NCBI GenBank assembly: GCA_951802425.1
Contig: OX637795.1
Location: 310,001-374,000 of the forward strand
Direction of reading: 5' to 3'
From: Clavaria fumosa
Taxonomy: Eukaryota > Basidiomycota > Agaricomycetes > Agaricales > Clavariaceae
DNA: 64,000 nucleotides
Shown: one piece after another, positions 1-10,902 of the stretch
Layout of the letters: each line of letters begins with the position of its first letter
How positions within the stretch are numbered: the first letter of the stretch is position 1
Program-made: the position numbers and the translations under genes
The notes under the pieces: generated by a model
Databases searched by the model: none
Seen by the model: the letters and a program-made list of their open reading frames with translations, nothing else
What the model was told of the DNA's origin: nothing

Positions 1-1194
1 CCATCTCCCGCGCATAGGTTGTGTTCGGTTTCAGATGAGCATACGTATGAGAAACAAGTGCTTGCTTAAAGGTATCAAGTGCTATGACTCGGCATGCCGC
101 ATTGTATAACGCATAGGGAGTCTGGCGAAGGTCTGGGCACCATGATATCAGTCCGAACCTTGCAAGACAGGCTTGCATATACTCTAACATATGCTCTTCA
201 ACCTGTAGAATTTGAGTCGCAATCTGTCCGCGATCTGTAATAGACACCGAGGATCCAATTTGAACAAGAGTTGGAGCGATACGCATCGGCCCTTCCCGAC
301 ACTCGTAAAGGGCCGCTTCTGTCGAGAAACAGCTTGCAAAGGTCTTGAGGATTTGATCCGAAGGGTCCTGAGGCACTTGCTTTGGGTCAACAAGGCCCCA
401 AAGGATGTGGAGATGGAGGGTCATCGCTTTCTATCGGTATATGTTAGCAAGTCCTTTTGACGATGATAAAGCGGTTAAAAACATACCTGGAGACCTCCCG
501 TATCATCTGGTAACTCTGAAGGCAAGAGGCGATGGATATGAGAGGCGGGTTTTGTAGTTGGCTTATCCTTCTTTGAGTTCTTCTTGACAGCGGTACGGTT
601 TATCTGCGGGGGATTGGAAGGTAAAATCGCTAGGGCTGTAGATTCGCCAGCAGCGGCGGCAGGGTTGCGCTTTGATGAACGAAGATTCCGTGAGGGGGCA
701 GAATCAGGTACGTGTGTAGGCCGTTGATGAGGAGGTTGGCATGGAGGCTCAGAAAGACGAGACTCCGCAGGCTCGGAGGGACTTGGAGACAAAGAATGAG
801 TTTGTTGGGGGTGAGAAGGGTGAGTATCTGTTGACTTGGAGTGACGAGAAGGGATGGCTGTCAAATTCCCATGATTCCTAGTACTAGATGAAATTCTGCT
901 CGGCATGACAGTGAACAACAAAACTTACCCTGTTCGCATCTTCACCGCGACGAGTTCACTCGCTAACTCCTGCAGCTGAGCCTGCAAAGCAGCCTCTCGC
1001 ACCTGCCTCTCTTGTTCGTGTCTCTGTAAAGCCTCATCACGAGCCTGTATCTCTAGACGATAGGTTCGCTCCGTCTCATCCATCTTCGCCCGCACGACAT
1101 CCTCAAGAGTTGCTAGAAGCTGGGGGTCCATGGTTTTAAGAGCTTCATTCAGAGAAGGTGGATGGGTGTGTTTATCACCAGCACTCATGGTCAT
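1..1194 (-). CDS. Partial lineage-specific protein with N-terminal coiled coil (runs off left edge)
   Basis: Reads leftwards from an ATG at 1194 and is open at the window edge. Three exons join in frame: 929-1194, 487-877 and 430-1. The first intron (878-928, 51 nt) has donor GTAAGT. The second (431-486, 56 nt) has a TGCTAAC branch site and ends in TAG. Residues 1-89 are a charged heptad-like stretch (for example QARDEALQRHEQERQ). A Ser/Pro/Lys-rich linker follows, then a globular part with Trp and Cys residues (TPYALYNAACRVIALDTF). The last part resembles a multicopy family of unknown function that I recall from Agaricomycete genomes near transposons; this is from memory, not a search. Function is unknown. 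The clean frame over three exons argues for an intact gene at least in this part. Confidence 0.55.
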
Positions 1195-1654
1195 AGAAGG
1201 GAGTCAAGGGACAGTAGCAAGTTAGCGAGTTGACAAGTTGAGGACCAGCCATGCACCAGCCATGCGTATCCAGCGCGGCATGTCACACAATGTCACATAT
1301 GTACAGGACTAAATCTAAGTTTTGGCAGCGTGCCGTGTGACAGGGCTGTCACGGTGAATGGACAGGTGAATGGACATGACACTTCGCCGTGTATATGGAC
1401 AGTTGTTTGCACGTCGTGTGAGCGCCTTCCGAGTCGTGCTTGCGCTGCACTTCACCTACAGCAAGGCATAGTAGCAGCAGCAGCTGGCAGCAACGGTTCG
1501 TCCCCATCCCTTCTCCCCTCGACCTATCATTTTTCAGTCCAATTCGTGGCAACGACAGCGGGAGCAACAGCAGCGTGCGGCGACAACAACGACAGAATGA
1601 CAATACCTGCTACACGGGCCGGCGACGGCTGCAGCAGCTGACAATCACCAGCAG

Positions 1655-2143
1655 CCGACGAGGACGACGCACCAGCGGCTAACGACGACGACGACGCACC
1701 TGCAGCCCACGGAGACGACAACCGACGACGGCAGCAGTGGCCGACGATGAGACGCACCAGCAGCCAATGACGACCGACGACGGCAGCAGTGGCCGACGGT
1801 GAGACTGGCAGCAGCGGCCGACGACGATGACGACGCACCAGCAGCTAACGACGACGACGGCGCACCAGCAGCCAACGACGACGATCGACGACGGCAGCAG
1901 CGGCCGACGATGACGACGCACCAGCAGCCAACGACGACGACTGACGACGGCAGCAGCGGCCAACGATGACGACGCACCAGCAGCTAACGATGACGACGGC
2001 CCACCAGCAGCGGCCGACGATGACGACGCACCAGCAGCTAACGACGACGACGGCGCATCAGCAGCCAACGACGACGATCGACGACGGCAGCAGCGGCCGA
2101 CGATGACGATCGACGACAGCTGCTGCTGCTGCTGCTGCTGCTG
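1655..2143. repeat. CAG/ACG-rich minisatellite and (TGC)n tract
   Basis: From about 1655 to 2110 the sequence is an imperfect tandem array built from ACGACGACG and CACCAGCAGC blocks, with units of roughly 50-60 bp that recur with small changes. At 2119-2143 it becomes an almost pure TGC trinucleotide run. Open frames across 1330-2490 on both strands are a by-product of this low complexity (poly-Ser, Ala and Arg) and were not called as genes. The array has alternating CAG/CTG-type repeats that can fold into hairpins. Confidence 0.8.
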
Positions 2144-2762
2144 CAGGGGCCAGCGGCTTCAGCAGCCAGCGACGGCAATAACAACAATGGTGGCTGCGGC
2201 AGAGGCAACAGCATGCGGCAACAATGGCGCAAGCCCCCGACAGTGGTCGCTGACCAACGGCGGGGACTTGGGCCATTGGTGGCAGCTGGGCAAGTGGCAG
2301 CTGGGCAGGGAGTGGCAGTGGCGGCAGCAGGGCGGGGAACGGAGGTGGCAGTAGGGCGAGGAGTGAGAATGGCAGCAGCGCAGCAAGGGCAGGCGGGAGC
2401 AGCCATGAACAAGCTTGTCGTTGTTGCCAATGATGAGGAGAACGGCGCGAAGTTCATGTCTGTTATCAGTTCAGCTGCCATTTTTTAGATGACCAAAAGT
2501 TGTCCATTGCTTTCAGTCTTGGAGCCAGAGGTACTGGAGGCGCCTGAGGCAGAGACAGTTGACATACATGAACCGCTGAAATGAACGAAGCAAAAACAAG
2601 GATTGATGATACTATTGTAAACCAGGAGAGGCCGCCGAGCAAAACGACTCAAGACATTGCTGCTCTCTGAATCCTCCATCCGCACCCCATATTTTCCTCG
2701 CGCTCTCGCAACAAAAGACAAAGTCAGTAATCTCTCTACCCTCCTGGAACCTGACCTGCTTG

Positions 2763-3041
2763 TCCCTTGTTCCCGCCTACGCCAAACAACTGCGCGCACG
2801 AATCGTACACCACTTTGTTCACCTTGAAAGAGTCGCCGAGAGAGATGGTGGATCGTCGATGATGGCATGCCGCCGAGCCCGAGGAGTGCGCCGTCTGGAT
2901 GCACAGCTAAGGATGTGAACGGCTTGTCGGATGCGACTGAGCGGAAGATCAGCTTGTTGGCAAATAATTCGTGGAGGGAGTACGTCTTATCGAGAGAACT
3001 GAGGGCAAGAAGGGTTGATGTGGGATGGCTAGACCCATGAT
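2763..3041 (-). pseudogene. Decayed Prp19 (spliceosomal E3 ligase) WD40 fragment
   Basis: On the minus strand, frames carry recognisable pieces of the C-terminal WD40 repeats of pre-mRNA-processing factor 19. These are HPTSTLLALSSLDKTYSLHE, then FTSLAVHPDGALLGLG, then SFKVNKVVYDSCAQLFGVGG. The pieces lie in different frames. About 60 residues normally present between the second and third blocks are missing. A 1-base loss near 3030 breaks the first block. The U-box, coiled coil and remaining blades are absent nearby. An intron-like stretch (GTGAGT donor at about 3111, acceptor at about 3042) precedes it, so the copy derives from genomic DNA and not from a processed mRNA. Identification rests on remembered family motifs; a protein search would settle it. 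Confidence 0.6.
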
Positions 3042-4293
3042 CTGTGGATACGAATATTTAAAAGTATATACTCTGGAGTAAAACATTGTTTTGAATGAAA
3101 AATGGACTCACGGGAGAGGACCACCGTTATCATAGCCACTGCCGCCCATAATCATACTCATTCTCATCATTACCGCAGCCACCTGCAGGCGCAGTGCACC
3201 AATGCCCTTCCCAGATGCCAAGCGGTCACAGCGGTGGGCAGTGACAATGTCCATGAAGGATTGTATAATGAAGCAGACATGTATTTAAAGCATGTATGAA
3301 AAAGAACCGAATCAAAATATATATTCTTGACAAGATATTGACAAATGATTGAGCTCGTTGTTGGGGACGATGAGCACGAAGGTTCAGGACGGTGGGCGGG
3401 CACATGATGGCAGTGACAGGCGTGGGAACACGGGGTTAACACGGGTGAGCCCTCTCGATACTTGGAAGGCCAGACCGAATATTAGGAATAAACTGGAATC
3501 TGAATGCGTGGGTACGCGAACATGGCGTTTCCATATATGTACTGCACTCGGCAGTTACCGAAGCGTGGGGCGTAAGCAAGCAGGGGGGGTTGTTTGGTAA
3601 TGTTTTTTTCTTCTTGCTTCCAACCACATCATCGCACAGTCCTCAACCGCTGACCGTCGTCGTACTTTATACAATAGATAGCACAGAAAATGTAACAATA
3701 ATGAGGCGCATTGCGCAAAAGCATCAAAATAGCGGCGTCGTCAGTATCCTAAACCAAAATTGTCATCATCTGCGTACGGCACTGATGTTGGGGATGTTGA
3801 GAACGTTGGGAACGTTGGGGACAGGTGATGATGAGCGCCCGAAGGCTTAGCCCGACAATGTGCGGAAAAGCGTCGCAAGTCATCATCGGCGTAGGTGACT
3901 TGCGGACGACACTGATGTTGGGGACAGGCGATGAAGGTTTGTCTTACATCCTTTTTCGACTGCTGACATCTCAAACTGGCGCATAAATTACTAGCATTCG
4001 CCACTGCACCGCCGTTACGCCTCTAGTCTTGAAAGTCTCGAACAGGCGCATAAATTATTGTGCCGTTTCGGCCGCTTCAATCATACAATACACGCATATC
4101 CGCTGTACAAACCCTAGCGGCAGGGACATGGGCAATGATTGTGGTGAGCACTGGCAGTATTTGAGTTTCGGGCAGGCATTACATACACGGCAGTGCTCAC
4201 TTACACTTCGTACCAGCGCTCGCAGTTAGTGGTTGGCGAATGGCCCTCTCCATGACTCCACATTGTGTTCCCTGTATTGCGAAGAATGTAGCC
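3042..4293. other. Gene-free stretch with a short direct repeat
   Basis: No supported gene. Around 3778-3830 and 3905-3930 the block ACTGATGTTGGGGA recurs, followed by related GT-rich text, so this is a small diverged direct duplication. The reading frames present are short and cross-strand overlapping, with no intron signals or family motifs. Confidence 0.5.
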
Positions 4294-4569
4294 TCATGAA
4301 CGTTCAGAGGATACTGGATTCACGTACGCCTCTTCTACGGGGAGGCACATCTCTCCGGTAAGCATCCCATGTCGAGCTATTTGCTGCAGTGTGCGCCCCT
4401 GCTGATGAGCCCGACGTATGTCGTGTTTTATGTCAACCATCAGCTTCCGATAGTGGTAGGCCATACGAAGTGCATGACGGTATCGTAGCTCGGCAGAACG
4501 TGCGGTGATGTGAAGAGACTGGTATCGCTTATACGCATCGTTTACTTCCCTCTGTGTGTATATTCCCAT
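4294..4569 (-). CDS. Hypothetical 91-residue protein
   Basis: A complete frame from ATG to stop with mixed, protein-like composition (Tyr, Arg and His-rich, for example REVNDAYKRYQSLHITARSA) and a predicted helical character. An adjacent minus-strand frame at 4570-4756 (starting PALTPTAQLPHTTFNDELPP) could be an upstream exon, but no convincing splice pair joins them. I do not recognise the family. It sits in a repeat-rich area and may be a transposon relic. Confidence 0.25.
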   Translation of the reverse strand: MGIYTQREVNDAYKRYQSLHITARSAELRYRHALRMAYHYRKLMVDIKHDIRRAHQQGRTLQQIARHGMLTGEMCLPVEEAYVNPVSSERS

Positions 4570-5283
4570 GACCTCGTGAAATACTAAGCATGCTTAGAGT
4601 GTTTGCTTTACACAGTTTGCTCACAACACTTCGGAGGCGTCGATATGCGCCGGCTGACTCGCGTGTGTTGTTAATCAATGGGGCAGTAACCAGTGGGGGA
4701 AGCTCGTCATTGAATGTCGTGTGGGGGAGCTGGGCCGTTGGCGTCAAGGCGGGCATCTCCTGGTGAGTGTTGGGGTTGTCTGTTGTGTTCCGCTGCTATT
4801 TTGTCGCTTTATTGCTTCCCTTTCTCGCTTTGCTTTGATGCTTCATTTCCGTCGCTTTGTCATCTCACTTTCTCGCTTTGTTGCTTTGTTTCTTCACTCC
4901 TTATGTCACCTCGTTGCGCGCCCGCACGTGGCACCTCGTTGCGCGAACGCACGTGGCTTTATTTATGTACCGCGTCCAAGACATTGGCAGTTAGCGGTTT
5001 GTCTGTATCGGGTTGAGTGGTTTTCTCGTGGCGGGTGGATATTGTAGCAGTTGGCCGACGGAATTGACATTCTCCGCCCGCCCTCCTTCCTCCTCATGAC
5101 CTTGCTGAACATGGCTCTTCATGGGTGGACTCTGATATTGTACGCCATCGGTTACTCGCTATGACAAAACACTCACCAGATCCTATTGCCCGCCCCAGCA
5201 CCCAATTTTTACCATGCTGTGTCAATGTCCTTACATTTCCTTCGTAATTTTGAAGCACTGAGAGTCGACGATGACTCTCACAG
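4570..5283. other. Gene-free, pyrimidine-rich stretch with a 24-bp-scale duplication
   Basis: Contains a T/C-rich run (about 4795-4905, repeated TTTGCTTTG and CTTTCTCGC words) and a near-duplicate pair at about 4910-4955 (CACCTCGTTGCGCG followed by CGCACGTGGC). The overlapping frames are compositional. No gene is supported. Confidence 0.5.
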
Positions 5284-5372
5284 ATCAAGCTCAAGGTGCG
5301 CAAGAAGAAAGAAGACCATGAGCGGGATGCGAATAGGGAGGATTTGCTCAAATTTCTCAATTCGACCTTCGG
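5284..5372 (+). pseudogene. Orphan exon-like fragment
   Basis: A stretch bounded by an acceptor (CTCACAG before 5284) and a donor (GTGAGC at 5373). It reads as a charged helical peptide (start IKLKVRKKKEDHERDANRED, end KFLNSTFG). Neither a preceding start exon nor a following exon was found, because a different decayed gene begins at 5607. I do not recognise the family. It may be an exon left behind by a deletion or carried in by a transposable element. Confidence 0.3.
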
Positions 5373-5606
5373 GTGAGCTCTGTCAGCTGTACGTACGTCG
5401 AGGCACGTCCCTGGTGCCGTATTTTATCGACCGAAATCCTCTTCATTTTTGGAGCCCATCTTGGCGTACTCCTGGGAGCAGTGGAGCGATCATAATATTG
5501 TACTTTGTCCGGCTCAGTGCTCAGCCGCCAGCTCGTCGTCGGCCCCGTTGCCGGCCCAGTTCGTTTACCTTTTTACTATAGAGAAACCTCCTTTCCCTAC
5601 TCATTT

Positions 5607-6560
5607 ATGTCGTCCTCACTAGCACCATACAACGTCACCCTTTCTGACCAGACTCCAACTATCCAATACTCACCCACTCGCGATGGCCCACTCTCCCAAG
5701 GCTGGAATATCTCCTACTCGGGCCCCATCATCCCGAAACAAATCGATCCGACCGCTGCAGGCTCCAGCTCACACCGCACGACGATGCCCGGTGCCCGCTT
5801 GCTGCTCAATTTCACGGGCACAGCCGTGTACCTCCTTGGCACAGCCCAAGCCCCTGGCGCATACGACGCCACGGTTGACAGCCACAAGCGCGCGCCTGGC
5901 AGCGGTGGGGGTCTGTTGGCGAGCATCACTGGTCTTCCGTACGGAGATCACCAAGTTGGGCTAACCGTCGTGAAGCCGGTGGAGGTCGCCGTACGGGGGG
6001 CTATCGTCACAATCGGACTGGGCCTGCCAGGGTTCGTTTCCCGAGGTTGCTCTATGTCTTTGCTCATGCAGAGCTTGCCACCAGGATTTCTCCTGTGCAA
6101 CGCACGGTGAACGCTGTCCTCATGGACGGAACAATTAGGCCCAACCCGTTCTTCCAATATAACAATCCGCCAGGAAATCCCTGGCAGCTTGGCCCGCCAA
6201 TGTACAGTAAGTCTCTGTCCTCTGCGCGCCTGCATACTCTAGAAATCCGAACGATGTGTTTCTTCACTAACAGTCCACAATGGGATGACACCGCTGGTGC
6301 TCAGGCCCGAGATGACCACCGCGGGCGGCAAGCGTTCGCAGGGCTCGTCTCTCTTATTTACCCTCACGCAGACGTCCGCGTTCTTCCTACGTGGTGCGGC
6401 TTCTCGACCCGCACTCGACATGGGTCGACGCGGATGAAGTACTCTTCTGGCGGAGCGGCCTAGACCGCGACACGACATATCTGGTCGAAGTCAAGTCCGA
6501 GGTGGCTGGCGCAAACATGTTTTTCGGTGTCAGATCGGTGGATATACTTGATGCTGGCAG
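5607..6560 (+). pseudogene. Broken basidiomycete membrane protein with galactose-binding-like ectodomain
   Basis: The first exon starts at the ATG at 5607 (MSSSLAPYNVTLSDQTPT) and has the features of an extracellular beta-sandwich: repeated Asn-x-Thr sites, LLLNFTGTAVYLLGTA and GAIVTIGLGLPG. It is followed by a segment (RTVNAVLMDGTIRPNPFF) after a probable intron near 6031. A further GT-AG intron starts at 6207. The next exon runs into a stop in one frame, while the expected continuation (YVVRLLDPHSTWVDADEVLF) is in another frame from about 6385. That implies a frameshifting deletion. No transmembrane segment or cytosolic tail follows 6560. The family is common in Agaricomycetes as single-pass proteins with two such domains and unknown role. 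Alternatively an unusual intron could bridge the frames, which I consider less likely. Confidence 0.5.
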
Positions 6561-6869
6561 GTGTGTTTCGTCCGACTTCTTGTTCATCTGGGGTTTGCCG
6601 CTCACGGTCATTTAGCAACGGTGGCCCAGCCGCGCGTCTACAGGTGCGTGTTCTCAGATGCGTTGGGCAATGTGTTCACATCCATACCAAAAGTAGCATC
6701 GTAGCTCTCGTGCATGTTGACCATACTCCCCGCTCGAACCGAGCACCCGCAAATGCTCACCCAACAGACTCTCCCCTCTGAGTTCACCTTATCTCTTCCT
6801 TTTGCCGTGTAGCATCATTCAGGCAAATGCCCTGCATTGACCTCCCTTAGGTTTATTGCTCAGATTACC

Positions 6870-7028
6870 TGTATTCAACGTAAATGACCCAAATTTCATT
6901 TCACAAATTACCTACCTGTACTCAGTGCAATTGACCCAAATTTCATTTCACAAATTACCTACCTGTATCCAGTGCAATTGACCCAAATTTTATTTCACAA
7001 ATTACCCACCTGTATTCAGTGCAATTGA
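6870..7028. repeat. 47-bp tandem repeat, about 3.4 copies
   Basis: Unit begins CTGTAYTCAGTGCAATTGAC and ends CACAAATTACCTAC. Copies start near 6870, 6917, 6964 and 7011, and the last is partial. Few substitutions separate the copies. It lies just upstream of the truncated retrotransposon. Confidence 0.8.
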
Positions 7029-7182
7029 CCCCTGCTTTATGGTTAATATACTCTGTCTAAAATGGGGAAAATAGCCTGACAGAGCCCCAGTTTCATGGCT
7101 AATAATCACCTGTTTTCCAGCTTTTGACTGGTACAAAGATAGTGAAAAGCACCTCAGATCATGGTTGAGATGACCCAAAAAC

Positions 7183-7345
7183 TATTGTGAAATTAACCCA
7201 TTAGATCAGCTTAAAATGCACTTATGATATAGTGAAATTAACCCATTAGATCAGCTTAAAATGCACTTATGATATAGTGAAATTAACCCATTAGATCAGC
7301 TTAAAATGCACTTATGATATAGTGAAATTCACCATTAGAAATCAG
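7183..7345. repeat. 45-bp tandem repeat, about 3.5 copies
   Basis: Unit begins TAGTGAAATTAACCCATTAG and ends GCACTTATGATA. Three copies are nearly identical and a fourth is degenerate. Together with the preceding array it fills the space where the 5' part of the retrotransposon would be expected. Confidence 0.8.
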
Positions 7346-7534
7346 CTTAAAAGACACCTGTACTGTAGGAATAATCACCCAGAGAACAGCAGGTGAATTC
7401 GGTCATATAAGTGGCGAAAATCACCCGTTTCATGTACCCAATAAAGATGTGATTATCAACAAGTCCTGGTGATTTTCACCTAGGAAACCATTGCTATTCA
7501 CCACTTCTCAGGGTGTTTCATATGGTGATTTTCA

Positions 7535-9345
7535 CCAGGTTTTGGTCTTGCAGTGCTGGCGACTGGTGGAGTGCTCTTACAGCAGCAGATGGATGGAACC
7601 TGGAGAGTTGTTGACTATATCTCCAAGGCCCTCACTGCAGCTGAGAAGAACTATGACATGTATGACAAGGAGTTCTTAGCTGTGATTCAGGCACTTCGTG
7701 AGTGGCGGGCATACCTCATTGGAGCAGATGAGACGATTGAGATCTGGACAGACCATGCGAACCTCCAGTACTTCCGGAAACCCCAGAAGTTGAAACCAAG
7801 ACAGGTCCGTTGGGTTGGGGAGCTCCAGTGCTTTGACTTTGAGATAAAGTATCACACTGGCAAGTCAAACACAAAGGCAGATGCACTCTCCCAGAGACCA
7901 GACTATGGAGAGATGGTGGAGGAGGATGCACTGGTGCAGGTTTTCCCAGAAACAGAAGTCTGTGTGTCATTCACATCAGAAATGGAGACACTACTCCAGA
8001 AAAATAGTGTGGTACACATACAGAAGCCAGAGGAGCTTGATGATGAGTGGATGCAAGATTGTGCTGGACTCTGGCAAAAGGGGATAGTCACTTGGGTCCC
8101 CCTAGGAGCTCGTGAGGCTGTCCTCGAGTTTGAGCATGACCTCCCTGCTGCTGGACACCCTGGGCCCCAGAAGTTGAGAGCTGCACTAGTGAAGGGTTAT
8201 TGGTGGCCAGACATGGTGAAAGATGCAGATTGGTATGCCCAGGGGTGTGAGACCTGCCAGTGGATGAAGCCCGACCATACCAAGTGTGCTGCCCCACTGC
8301 ACCCCCACCCTGTTCCTGATGGTCCCTGGTCAGTGATCTCATGGGACATAGTCGGTCCCCTCCCCCTCTCCCATGGACATAATGCCATCCTTGTCATCGT
8401 TGACAAGTTCACAAAATGGACACTGCTCAATGTGATCAGACTTGACTTCATGGGACTTGGAGCAGCGCATCTCCTCCAAGATTGAGTGTTTTGGGACCAT
8501 GGAGTCCCTCATAAGGTCATGAGTGACTGAGGCTCCCAGTTTGTGTCTCGGTTCATGAAGGAGTTCTACTCTATGATCCAAGTAAAGGCAAACCCAAGTA
8601 CGGCCTTCCACCCACAGACTGATGGGCAGATGGAGTGGGCGAATCAGGAGATGGAGATCTATCTCCGGGCCTATGTGGACCACCTCCAGGATGATTGGGC
8701 CAAGTGGTTGTTGACTGCTGAGTTTGCTCTTAACAATCGTGAGCACTCTGCGACAGGACAGATGCCTTTCTTCCTTGATTATGGATGACACCCTTGGAAT
8801 GGGGGACTCCACCTACCTTCTGAGGTGAACCTGGCAGCGGATGAGTGGATGGCTAAGCTCATGGAGTCCCGAAGAGCAGCCAAGTACTCTGAGGGAGATC
8901 TGGTCTGGCTGGATACTAGAAACCTGAAGATGGACTGGCCCTCTAAAAAGCTTGACAACAAGAGAGCAGGCCCCTTCACAGTTGAGGAGAAGGTGGGACC
9001 TGCTGGGTATTGCCTCAAGCTCCCTTGGGCCTGGCGCATCCATCAGGTCTGAAACAAGTTGCTGTTGATGCCATACCATCCCCCTTCCTTCCCTTCCCAG
9101 AATCTGCCTCCCCCTCCACCCCCTACAATTGAAGATGACCACCTGGAGTATGATGTGGAGGCAATCCTTGATGTCAAGAAGGTGGGGCATGGGGTGAAGT
9201 ACTTGGTGAAGTGGTTGGGATACCCAGTGGAGGAAAACACTTGGGAGCCCCATAGGAACCTCACCAACATAGCGCTGCTGCTCCAGGACTTCTTCCTTGC
9301 CCACCCTGACAAGGCCAAGCTAGCTGGTCGAGACGCCCAGCCTTA
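7535..9345 (+). pseudogene. 3' half of a Ty3/Gypsy chromovirus polyprotein (RNase H, integrase, chromodomain)
   Basis: The frame enters within the reverse transcriptase/RNase H junction (LATGGVLLQQQ). RNase H follows (DKEFLAVIQALREWRAYLIG, then WTDHANLQYF). Next comes the integrase HHCC zinc finger (H-x-H spaced to CETC near 8250) and the integrase core (SWDIVGPLP near 8340, AFHPQTDGQMEWANQEME near 8600-8660). It ends in a chromodomain (KYLVKWLGYPVEENTWEPHR, 9198-9257), which places it among chromoviruses. Four in-frame TGA codons interrupt it at 8483, 8528, 8786 and 9050. Gag, protease and most of the reverse transcriptase are missing upstream, so it cannot be autonomous. A polypurine tract (AAGAGGGGGG) at about 9345-9354 leads directly into the LTR. 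Confidence 0.9.
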
Positions 9346-9357
9346 AGAGGGGGGTGA

Positions 9358-9672
9358 TGTTAGGATTGCTTACCTAAGCCATCTCAAAAGGAGGAGTTGT
9401 GGAGAAATTAGAGAAGATTGTTGGAAGGTCACATGACCTGTGGTGGAGGATTACATAATCGGGAGATCACATGACTTGGGCCTGGGCGCGTCACGTGATC
9501 CGAGAGGTCCGAGCATGGGAACGCCGGCAAATGCCAAAGCGTTCACTATATATACTACATCTTTTCCATTCTTGTACCCTTTTCCCCTTATCTTAGTATT
9601 GTTGTCATGACCTTACGCTTAAGTTGTGTGAGACCCAGTCTGATACTTCTACCCTGCTATGACTCAGTTACA
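9358..9672 (+). mobile_element. LTR of the Ty3/Gypsy element, about 315 bp
   Basis: Starts TGTTAGGATTGCTTACC immediately after the polypurine tract and ends ...CAGTTACA, so it has TG...CA ends. It carries a TATA-like box (ACTATATATACTAC near 9543-9556). A second copy lies at 61172-61371 plus 62312-62388. After the LTR come TGGTGTCAAATC (primer-binding-site-like) and a short frame MSDVEAK then TAG at 9694-9717, which resembles the start of gag. The LTR therefore has internal sequence on both sides. Confidence 0.8.
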
Positions 9673-9717
9673 ACCTGGTGTCAAATCATTCACCATGTCA
9701 GATGTTGAAGCCAAGTA

Positions 9718-10647
9718 GTTGTCCCATGGAATGTTAGCAATTGCAAATTGTAAATGAATGCACACAGAAAACAATGAGACCACGAACATGAAAGTATGTT
9801 AGCAATTGTGAATGTAAAAGAATGCATGCAGTGAACTTATTTCGAAAAATGACGAGAATGTGAACACGAAGGTACTGTCATCCTTGATCGACTAGATAGG
9901 GGTGGTGGTACCAATGTGGCGTGCTCAACATCTGAGGGCTCGGATTGTTCTGGCATCGAACCAGGAGACCATGACTGACGAGCCGAAGGCGAATGACTAC
10001 TGCCACGACTCTCTCTCCTGGCGAGACCTGGGCTAGGTATGCTGGCTGTGCCATCCGTGCATGATTCTTTTACACCATCTTTCCACTCCGCCACAGCAGC
10101 CTGCATCTCAGCATAGCTCGTGGGTGCCTTCTGCGCCAGGGTACCACTAGTGTTGTCTGTGGCATTCAGATCCAACATATCATCTGTGCGATCAAAACTG
10201 TCCCATCGTAGGCCAGTCCAGTTGACGCCCCATTTTCGCATCGCACCCTTTTCTGGGTCATTTACTTCATTGCACTCGAGCTTGCGTCTGAGATACTTGT
10301 CCAAGCTCCAATTTCGAAAAACAACAAGAACGTGAACACGAAGGTACAGTCCCAACACTACAAGCAGAGTGGTGGTAGCCAATCGTCACCTGACATGCCG
10401 CACTCAAAGGCTATGGGACTTCGTGTGGCAAGCAGAGGGCATAGAGCTAGGCAATGACAACACATTCCCATGATCTACTTTCCCAGTATCAAGTACAGCA
10501 GACATGTTGTGTGAAGTCAGAGGAAAGCAGATAAGCAACGAAATACATGACACCTGATCCACTTACTGGGGACAGGCAATCCCCACTAAGAGTGCGTGAT
10601 GCTTATATAAGCATTCTGCCTCTAAGGCTCTGACCCAAAAACATATC
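9718..10647. other. Repeat-rich stretch with one doubtful open frame
   Basis: Holds a local direct duplication (TGTTAGCAATTG at about 9731 and 9796, with similar text after each). It also holds a pair of GAACACGAAGGTAC blocks at about 9863 and 10336 in matching context, roughly 470 bp apart. Between them lies a minus-strand frame of 181 codons (9837-10382, including NWTGLRWDSFDRTDDMLDLN). It has no start context, introns or family match that I know. The framing repeats suggest a small mobile element carrying it. Confidence 0.4.
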
Positions 10648-10902
10648 TCAGTATAGAGCCTTCCACATAACAGCAACAAGAAAACTTTGAGTGTAAAAGA
10701 TGTCTGAAATTAAATTTAAAAACTTTTATTCAAGATGGATTTTCAAAAAATGCTCTATTTATTGAGATAGTATTGCTATCTAAACAACAAAGACATTTAA
10801 AAAATTCCATCTTGAACAAAATGTTCAAATAATATTTCTGAATATTTCCTCTCAGCAAAAGTAAGTTCCAAAATGTGTGTAGAAGGCTCTATGAGGCCCA
10901 CA
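10648..10902. mobile_element. MITE-like degenerate inverted repeat (about 255 bp)
   Basis: The left end TATAGAGCCTTC and the right end GAAGGCTCTA are complementary. Inner blocks also pair, for example TTCAAGATGGATTTT near 10730 with the complement of AATTCCATCTTGAA near 10802. It is very AT-rich with no coding frame. A related end occurs at about 17340-17400. Target-site duplication was not resolved. Confidence 0.5.

Noticed and set aside
1330..2490. Several 80-147-codon frames on both strands
   Set aside because: Composition follows the CAG/ACG minisatellite, and frames on opposite strands overlap with no exon borders.
4714..5047. Cys/Phe-rich plus-strand frames
   Set aside because: They are translations of a T/C-rich run; no splice signals or homology.
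6870..7345. CRISPR-like array
   Set aside because: Repeats are adjacent without unique spacers and the organism is a fungus; they are plain tandem repeats.
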